Of a stretch of DNA of 64,000 bases, positions 57,382 to 64,000 are shown one piece after another. Origin of the DNA: Chiridota heheva (taxonomy: Eukaryota > Echinodermata > Holothuroidea > Apodida > Chiridotidae); the NCBI GenBank assembly GCA_020152595.1, contig JAIGNY010004313.1, positions 178,748-242,747 of the forward strand. Reading direction: 5' to 3'. The position numbers were made by a program, and so were the translations under genes. The notes under the pieces were generated by a model. It had not been told where the DNA came from and ran no database searches. It was given only the letters and a program-made list of their open reading frames with translations. Positions within the stretch are counted from its first letter, which is position 1; each line of letters begins with the position of its first letter.

Positions 57382-57606
57382 TTACTCAATTGTGTACTCA
57401 AAAGGTGCGCCACTTTTTAATACAAGTTTAGCATACTTTGTACTTGATAGCTTACCACGGATTTCTTGCCACTTTTCTTGTGGAATACCACTGTTTTCTT
57501 TCATAACTAGACCAAAGCAATGAGCTGACTTGCAGTGGAATAAAGCAATCCACTCAGTTTGTTTACGTACATCAGTAACAACTGAGTTCCATTTTTGAGT
57601 TAACAC
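57382..57606 (-). CDS. Small Polinton ORF, 74 aa
   Basis: Starts MLTQKWNSVVTDVRKQTEWI and ends APFEYTIE. It lies downstream of the ATPase region on the same strand and abuts the minisatellite. It may be a C-terminal part of a neighbouring gene or a separate small protein; no family is recognised. Confidence 0.35.
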   Translation of the reverse strand: MLTQKWNSVVTDVRKQTEWIALFHCKSAHCFGLVMKENSGIPQEKWQEIRGKLSSTKYAKLVLKSGAPFEYTIE

Positions 57607-57609
57607 CCA

Positions 57610-57990
57610 TAGCGAGTGCTGATGATGTCTACCTAAAAAAAGCTAAATTTGATAATGCTCTCCTCTTTTTCACAAGGTCACTTTTTGCAGAACAATCATC
57701 GACTATGCAGAGAGTAGGTATACCTTGGTGGAGCTTGCTTATGATTTCAAGATATTTTTGCAATTTTTCCTCCAGAGGGATCTAGAAAGAAGACATTGCA
57801 GTCGTCAGAAGGGGACTTGCGTTGTTAGTATGTTTGATTGTAAGACCAGGTGGAGCATAATATGAAAATTCTGGCAAATACACCTGAATAGCTGATTTCC
57901 AAGAGGTTCAACACATACTGCGTCTTTACAGAGCCTGTTTTACCGCATATAATCGCAGTGTGGGGATCTCTTGGTAAGTCCATTTTTATT
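57610..57990 (-). pseudogene. Polinton packaging ATPase region (FtsK/HerA-like)
   Basis: Near the right end, the - strand reads MDLPRDPHTAIICGKTGS, a Walker A-type P-loop context at the start of the protein as in Polinton A32/FtsK-like genome-packaging ATPases. Only part of the region stays readable; broken in this copy. Confidence 0.65.
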
Positions 57991-57999
57991 TAGTTTTAC

Positions 58000-59125
58000 A
58001 TCTAACTCCACACTCTGGCCAGGCGACCCTCCTTGATAACCAGTTGTTTATCCGAGAGGACGGAGTAGTACATAATCACTGTACCCTCATCTGCAGGAGT
58101 GCGGTTGATCTCCAGAGTCATGCCTACGCTGCCGTTACCCAGCTTACGACCGTTACCATGTAGCGCATCATCATCGGTGCTGCGCAGATTAAGAACAAGT
58201 GCGTAGCATTTTTGGAGATTTTGCTAAATCGATGAAATGTAGAAAGTCTCAGGTTTTCGTGCAAATCCACCATCATCAAATGGTTTAACAAACAACAGGA
58301 CAACACCGCTGGTACTGTGTCGAGGTAAATTCAAAGGGATAGTCCATACAGAGCTAGTGAGGTCTATTATTTCCCTCCGGTGCCACTGTATATCTATCTA
58401 CTTTTAACGGGTACTCATTCAACATTTTATTTCGGATCTCTGCTGCAAGGCTCGCTTGATTCACAACATCAAATTTCAGAGTCAAGTTCTTCAGAGTGTA
58501 GGAAGCGTTGATGTTATCGCTTGCAATGATAACCTTCTCGTTAGGTGCAAAGTATATGATGTATTCAAACTAATCGTGCAGATGGGTAAAATGGGGCATG
58601 GCCACTCAAGAGACTAAAATCTAATGGTATAGCAAATCTATTGCCAAAATTATAAAAGATTTAGCAACCGCGCTGTCACCCTTATTATCATCAGCTTTAT
58701 TACCAGCACCTACACAAATTTTCAGACAATTTTCTTTACTTATACCCTGGTAGTCAGCGTTATCTCTCGCGTTATAGGAGAGCCATAGGTCTGCATAGTT
58801 GTAGAACACATCTGCGCTGTTCAAGCTCATGACAACCTCACCTCCAACATGTCCAAGTTTTACCTCTAGTTTACTCACAATGTTGCGGCCTATGTTGTTG
58901 ACAATAGTGCGATTCCCATCTGTGCTACTCAGAGTGATGTTGAATTCCAGTCTGACCGTGCCTGGGACAATGACATCATGCTGCTGCAGCTTCGGGAATT
59001 TGACAATCACATGATTACCTGCTGGGGCCAAGAGTAACTTGATTAGTTGTGCGTACCCTTTTTACACCCATACCTGTGTGGGTCCTTCCTGTAGGCGCTA
59101 GTTCCTTTCCGTAATTCATTGCCAT
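58000..59125 (-). pseudogene. Polinton major capsid protein region (double jelly roll)
   Basis: The best-kept stretch (58621-59031) reads VPGTVRLEFNITLSSTDGN, RTIVNNIGRNIVSKLEVKLG and DVFYNYADLWLSYNARDN. These resemble the N-terminal jelly roll of Polinton and adintovirus major capsid proteins as I remember them. Upstream sequence to 59125 reads MAMNYGKELAPTGRTHTG, a likely amino end. The remainder to ~58000 has scraps of similar style. The region is broken, with a few breaks. Confidence 0.7.
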
Positions 59126-59150
59126 ATTGAATATATATGTATATGTCTAA
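59126..59150. promoter_or_regulatory. Divergent gap between the Polinton arms
   Basis: Only ~25 bp of AT-rich sequence (ATATATATGTATATG) separate the presumed amino ends of the leftward capsid region and the rightward integrase. A shared or overlapping promoter is implied by the geometry; no specific element was identified. Confidence 0.35.
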
Positions 59151-59828
59151 TATAAGATTAAATTAGCAGAGACATATTATATCCCTCAGGGGTATTGGAG
59201 AGGAACTCCAGCTATAAAGAATCTTGCAAAAGCTGCAGAGGTGTCTGAAGATGAATCCCGGGCATGGCTAAAGAAGCAGGCTATGTGGCAGATCTACCTA
59301 CATCCTCCCCGCTATATACCACGACCTAAGTTTGACATTTCTACACCAAATCAAGTCCATCAAGCCGACCTCTTGTTTCTACCACATAACAAAGTTGGAC
59401 GTAAGACTTATAAATATGCGTTAGTTGTGGTCGATGTTGCCAGTCGGAATAAAGAGGCTGAGCCTTTAAGTTCGAAGTATTCAACAGAAGTTGCTTCTGC
59501 ATTTACCCACATCTATAACCGTACTTCACTGGATTGGCTGAAACTACTTCAGGTGGATCCAGGGCCCGAGTTCATGGGTTATGTAACTGATACATTAAAG
59601 AAACATGGTGTTGAGGTGAGACGTGGAATCCCAGACGTTCATCGCGATCAAGCTTTTGCAGAGCGGTTTAATCGTACACTAGCAGAACGGTATGCTCTGG
59701 AAGTGAAATTGCCTAAGGGGGAGAGATCGACAGAATGCGTAGAAAGACTACCTGCAGTTGTTTCAGCTTTGAACAACGAAGTCAAACGACTGATTGGAAA
59801 GAAGCCTGTTAATGCTATCAAAGCTTAA
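59151..59828 (+). CDS. Polinton integrase, catalytic region
   Basis: DDE-type retrovirus-like integrase that inserts the element. The open stretch reads AETYYIPQGYWRGTPAIKNL, then MWQIYLHPPRYIPRPKFDIS. The core follows: QVHQADLLFLPHNK (first Asp), LLQVDPGPEFMGYV (second Asp) and IPDVHRDQAFAERFNRTLAE (Glu). This is the standard order of the Polinton integrase core. The N-terminal zinc part is weak or short. The initiating codon is not fixed. Confidence 0.88.
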   Translation, partial: YKIKLAETYYIPQGYWRGTPAIKNLAKAAEVSEDESRAWLKKQAMWQIYLHPPRYIPRPKFDISTPNQVHQADLLFLPHNKVGRKTYKYALVVVDVASRNKEAEPLSSKYSTEVASAFTHIYNRTSLDWLKLLQVDPGPEFMGYVTDTLKKHGVEVRRGIPDVHRDQAFAERFNRTLAERYALEVKLPKGERSTECVERLPAVVSALNNEVKRLIGKKPVNAIKA

Positions 59829-60115
59829 ATGGTGAAACAGAAACCAGCATCTCCAGCTGATCGCCCCGTTGGTTTGGAGGAGCAAAAAGTACCTACCGAT
59901 GTTGTACTGCGTTATCTATACCAACCAGGTGAGCTGGAAGGAGGTCGACGTTGTGCTACAGACCCTGTGTAATCTGTTAATGTTTATCGGATAGGACGGT
60001 CTATTACAGAGCCTGGAGAGCCTGTCCTATACTATCTTCAAGATGGTCCGGGCCGTGGATTTGTTCGTGAAGAGTTGTTGATCGTTCCTCACAACACCGA
60101 GCTCCCAACAAAATA
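59829..60115 (+). pseudogene. Polinton integrase C-terminal region
   Basis: It follows the catalytic core. Readable scraps, RYLYQPGELEGGRRCATDPV and YRIGRSITEPGEPVLYYLQD, resemble the chromodomain-like or SH3-like C-terminal part found in Polinton integrases. The region is broken. Confidence 0.6.
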
Positions 60116-60237
60116 ATACAACATGCAATTAGGGATAGAGTATTATAGTGATATAAGATGTCAGTACGTGCACAGAACAAGTGTAATTGACTGCCGCTAG
60201 GTAAGAAAGAAACATGTGGAAGACCTGCTATGTATGA

Positions 60238-60430
60238 TCAATGCTAGCAGCATCGAGTAGTGACTAGAAATGGTAAACGTCCAATAGTACCATGCCGCAA
60301 GTGTGGGGTTAGTGTTTATTCTCAGACACAACTTTGCCGTGGTTGTGGTGGTAAAAGGGTTGTTGAAAAGATGCTGCGCATTGAAAAACAAGCTCGTATA
60401 GACTTTCAAAATGTGCTTGCCGAACTTTAA
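60238..60430 (+). CDS. Small zinc-ribbon-like ORF of the Polinton
   Basis: Reads NGKRPIVPCRKCGVSVYSQ, then TQLCRGCGGKRVVEKMLRIE, ending IDFQNVLAEL. The two CxxC pairs, 13 residues apart, suggest a zinc ribbon, with a basic helical tail. It is on the + strand between integrase and polymerase. It could be a transcription-factor-like accessory protein; the function is inference. The start is not fixed. Confidence 0.5.
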
Positions 60431-60439
60431 AATGATGTT

Positions 60440-60960
60440 GTTGCGATACCGGTCTGATATGTCGTAGTATATCATCTGGTGTGACGTCCTATTAGAGATA
60501 TAACATATTATAGTATACAAATCTGGTACGACAACCAATAAGAGATATAACATACCATAGTATACAAACCCGGTGCGTAACTCTGATTCAACAACCTATT
60601 AGAGATAAGATATAACATAGTATACAAATCTGATACGATTACCAATTAGAGGCATAACATACCATAGTATACAAACCCGGTGTGCAACTCTGATACGACA
60701 ACCTATTAGAGATAAGATATAACATAGTATACAAATCTGGTGCGTAACTCTGATACGATAACCAATTAGAGAAATAATATATTATAGTATACAAATCCGG
60801 TACGATAACCAATTAGAGGCATAACATACCATAGTATACAAACCCGTATGTAACTCTGATACGACAACCTATTAGAGATAAGATATAACATAGTATACAA
60901 ATCTGGTGCTACCATAGCACACTACTCTGATACGATAACCAATTAGACAAATACCATTCT
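60440..60960. repeat. Tandem repeats between integrase and polymerase
   Basis: Units of roughly 55-90 bp are built from CTGATACGATAACCAATTAG, AGATAAGATATAACATAGTA and TACAAATCTGGTGCG. About eight are present, with two subtypes (CAAATCTGG and CAAACCCGG) alternating. Confidence 0.9.
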
Positions 60961-60978
60961 ACAGTATAGCAGCATATA

Positions 60979-61610
60979 ATGAATAATTTAAATATAACTG
61001 CACTTAGAAAAGAGAGAGTCGAGGCGTTGGGAAACTATGTGGTTCAAAATAATATCCTTTTTAATGACCCATCAGGCAAAAGAGGAAACATATTAAAAAG
61101 GGCTGCATAAATGCTATCATCGCTCATAGGTATATGCCAGCCCGCAGACCGGGTCCTGCACCGATTTCTGCACCGAGACCTGTGCCTGCTCCGAGACCTG
61201 TTCCTGCATCGAGAGCACCGAGACCTGTTCCTGCACCGAGAGCACCGAGACCTGTTCCTGTTCCAACGTTCAGACGTGCCCTGGGATAATTGGTAATTAC
61301 CTCCGCAGCTGGCAGATGAATATCGCAGATAGACACCGATTGGGAGCTGACTTACTAGCCCTTTTGGATGATGTTTACCCTGCAATTCACCAGAATGTAG
61401 CAGAAGAAGTTGGAGCCCTTCGTGGATTAAAATTCCAGTTAGCACTCAAAGTGGGGCTGAAGAAGGATAATGGTGATGGAGAAACAGAATTTACAAAGCC
61501 AGTATATCGCAGCCGTCAGATGGATGTTCTGCAAGTGGGTGAGATTGATGCAGCGCTCAACAATACTTTCCCATTTATGATATAATCTCTTGAGCAATGG
61601 ACTCAGAGAG
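60979..61610 (+). pseudogene. Polinton polymerase B, N-terminal region
   Basis: Starts near MNNLNITALRKERVEALGNY at 60979. A Pro/Arg/Ala-rich repeat follows at 61130-61290 (PAPRPVPASRAPRPVPAPRA in one frame), coded by repeats of GCACCGAGACCTGTTCCT. Then 61316-61585 stays open: DRHRLGADLLALLDDVYPAI, KVGLKKDNGDGETEFTKPVY. This is the usual long non-catalytic leader of this Polinton polymerase family. The region is broken. Confidence 0.6.
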
Positions 61611-64000
61611 GATCAGGACGGATAGTGGATAGAGTTCAGGGCCTCTGGATAACTATTTTCCGGTACCAACCACTACGAGGTGGGTCCTATATCTGTTTGC
61701 CGATAGAACTCAAGCTAAAAAGACTATCATCAATGTGAAAAACCGTGATGATGACGGTCTTCGCTGGGCTCTCCGATCTGCTCTGTTTCCAGACAAGATA
61801 CATCCAGAAAGATACAGCAATATCCCTCAAAAAACGGCTTAAACTTTGAAGGAATAAAGGCTCCAGCTCCACTCTCCCAAATCAGGAAGGTTGAAAAGCA
61901 AAACAATCTGGCTATTAACGTCTTCGGTTGGGATAAATGGGTGATCGTTCACAGACTCAGCAAACAAGACAAGATCATCCCCAGGATCAACCTTCTATTG
62001 ATTGAGAAGGCACGTAAGTTCCACTACACGTGGGTCAAAAGCCTCAGCCGCCTGCTCTTTGATCAAAGCACCCATCGAGAGCGTAAGCACTTCTGTGAGA
62101 GGTGTCTGCATGGCTATTCCAGACCTGATTGCATGAGAATTGGTCAAACAGCTGTACGTATTAACATGCCGAAAGAAGGCGAAAATAAGCTGTCCTTCCA
62201 GAACTATCACAAGCAGCTTCCAGCGCCCTACGCAGTCTACGCAGATTTTGAGGCACTCACCTTTAAAATAGATGGCCCTGGATCCAATTCCGCACAATCC
62301 AATACCCAAAAGATTCAACAGCACGAAGCGTGTAGTTATGGGTATGTTGTGGTCAGTTGTGATGGTCGTACAGAACCTCCTGTAGTATACCGAGGGCAAA
62401 ATGCAGCTGAGAACTTTCTTGAGGCTTTGCAGCAGGAAGAAACTAAGATCAAAGCAATCCTGGCAAACCCTCGACCTATGATAATCACCAGAGAGGATTG
62501 GCGCGCACACCGAACAGCACAGAATTGTCATATATGTAAAACACCTCTACATGGTGACTCTGTCCGCGACCACTGCCATATCACAGGTAAGTACAGAGGT
62601 GCTGCGCACAATGCCTGCAACCTGAAAGTTGCATCTGAGCCCCAAAACAACCACAATCCCAGTTGTGTTTCATAACCTGCGGGGTTATGACTCTCATTTG
62701 ATCATGCAAGCCATCAGCAAAGTGGAAGGAAAGATAACCTGCATCCCCAATAACATGGAGAAATATATATCCTTCTCCCTAGGTCAGTTGAAGTTCATCG
62801 ATAGCGCACAATTCCTGCTTGCGTCATTGGATAAGCTGGTTGCGGCGGCTAACGACTCTGTTGGCTTCCGTATCACAACTGAATATGAACCGAATCTTAA
62901 ACAGAGACAATTGTTATTGCGTAAGGGGATTTATCCATATGAGTATATGGATTCTTGGGAACGGTTTGGTGGGTACTTACCTCCGCAAGATGTCTTCTAT
63001 AGCAAGCTTACGGAGGAACATAGTTTCAATGAGGATTATCAACATGCGCAGGAAGTTTGGGGGCCCGGAATTCGAATGTGATACTATGGGAGATTATCAC
63101 GATCTATACCTGCGGACTGATGTGCTTCTACTAGCTGATGTCTTCGAGATATAAGGGAAGACTTGCTTGCGGCAGTATGGTCTGGATCCAGCACACTATT
63201 ATACAAGCCCTGGATTATCTTGGGATACACTCTCAAAATATACAGGTGTAGAATTGGAACTGATAACCGACTATGACATGCACCTGTTCTTTGAGAAAGG
63301 TATGAGAGGTGGTATTTCCATGGTATCCAAACGCTATGCTAAAGCCCACAACCCTTATGTCTCCAGCTATATGACGATTCCAAGCCTAACAATCATATTC
63401 TCTACCTAGATGCAAATAACCTGTATGGTTGGGCGATGGGTCAAGCACTACCCACGCGTGGATTCGGATGGGTGGATGAAGTGCCTTGCTGGATACGCTT
63501 TCACCCGATGCAGAAAAGGGTTACATACTCGAGGTGGACCTTGAGTATCCTCCAGAGGTACACGACGCCCACAATGCGTACCCACTTGCTTCGGAACGTA
63601 TGAAGGTTCCGAAGGAGTGGCTGTCAGATTATCAGAAAGGGCTTCTGAACTCGTCAACTGATGTTGAAAAGTTGGTTCCCAATCTCTGCAATAAAAAGCG
63701 CTATGTTGTGCACTACCGGAATTTACAACTCTACCTCTCTCTAGGTATGAAGCTGACAAAAATACATCGTGCAATTCGGTTCGATCAAAGCAAGTGGATG
63801 GAACCCAGGCTAGATCAGAATGAATACAGAACTTCGCAAGAAGGCCAAGACCAGCTTTGAGAAGGACCTCTACAAACTGAAGAACAATAGCGTCTTTGGT
63901 AAGACTATGGAAAATCTACGTAAACGTGTAGACGTCAAGCTCGTGAGAGCCTCTAAAGATGACAAGCTTCGCCGGTGGATACTCTCACGTTTGCTAGGCA
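61611..64000 (+). pseudogene. Polinton protein-primed DNA polymerase B, running off the window
   Basis: Family-B polymerase that would copy the element from a protein primer. Landmarks in order: RYQPLRGG near 61660; RERKHFCERCLHGYSRPDC; YAVYADFEAL, the first exonuclease motif with D and E; a CHICKTPLHGDSVRDHCHIT zinc/HNH-like insert followed by GKYRGAAHNACNLK; VFHNLRGYDSHLI, the second exonuclease motif; DYHDLYLRTDVLLLADVFE, the third; KGMRGGISMVSKRYAKAHNP; YLDANNLYGWAMGQ, the polymerase A-type motif; and [20 protein letters not shown], the B motif, near 63885. The catalytic C motif and the end lie beyond the window. Broken, with about six breaks in view. Confidence 0.9.

Larger units (their letters stand above)
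50428..64000. mobile_element. Polinton (Maverick) element, left part; runs off the window
   Basis: Fossil of a large self-replicating, virus-like DNA transposon. Recognised parts are: subterminal repeats at the left; double-jelly-roll capsid region, packaging ATPase region, coiled-coil and small membrane proteins on the - strand; and retrovirus-like integrase and protein-primed DNA polymerase B on the + strand. At least 13.6 kb is present, and the polymerase runs on past 64000, so the full length would be in the usual 15-20 kb range. The left terminus is placed at AGTAGTATAC near 50428 because Polintons begin AG, but the other terminus and target duplications are outside view. Some ORFs are long and open while others are clearly broken, with on the order of ten or more breaks in the window. 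This points to a moderately old, inactive copy. Confidence 0.92.

Noticed and set aside
61995-62531. 178-codon ORF on the - strand
   Set aside because: Shadow of the Polinton polymerase B frame.

Overview
The window reads as genomic DNA of an AT-rich, repeat-dense invertebrate deuterostome. An echinoderm-like animal fits best, but this is an inference from the mix of hAT, I-group LINE, tRNA-derived SINE and Polinton sequence and from the common AGGCCTA words; no species marker was seen. The only host gene recognised is PPM1G, the PP2C-family phosphatase with an internal acidic domain. It lies on the + strand. Seven coding exons (769-957, 11955-12392, 17049-17233, 18087-18321, 18758-18887, 26156-26246, 36155-36322) join in phase and give the last ~478 residues; the first exon or exons lie left of the window. 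The gene spans more than 35 kb because its introns are full of repeats.

Layout. 1-310: ~49-bp tandem array. 1.1-6.1 kb: hairpin, SINE split by a non-autonomous hAT, a direct duplication of ~0.75 kb, a duplicated LINE 3' end and one copy of a ~300-bp dispersed repeat. 11.5 kb: another LINE 3' end. 13.3-16.8 kb: second dispersed-repeat copy, a hAT with a perfect 8-bp target duplication, a LINE fragment and a 48-bp minisatellite of ~25 units. 21.3-26.0 kb: a GC-richer foreign-looking block with ~163-bp degenerate tandem repeats and a palindromic right end, perhaps a decayed DIRS-like element. 28.0-33.4 kb: a decayed I-group LINE (CCHC ORF1, endonuclease piece, RT, RNase H) followed by a truncated copy of itself. 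34.4-36.0 kb: a ~20-bp minisatellite of ~80 units directly before the last PPM1G exon.

Downstream of PPM1G (36.3-50.4 kb) no host gene was recognised. This part holds more dispersed and fold-back repeats, a 2.87-kb hAT with a perfect 8-bp target duplication and a second hAT-like element nested in it, a 179-bp MITE, and a 1.5-kb element with imperfect inverted arms.

50.43 kb to the right edge is a Polinton (Maverick), treated here as a fossil. Its parts form two diverging arms: capsid, ATPase, coiled-coil and membrane protein genes on the - strand (51.0-59.1 kb), and integrase, a small zinc-ribbon ORF and protein-primed DNA polymerase B on the + strand (59.15 kb to beyond the edge). Several ORFs are still long while others are broken. 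Two structural genes are tandemly duplicated, and AT-rich minisatellites sit between modules.
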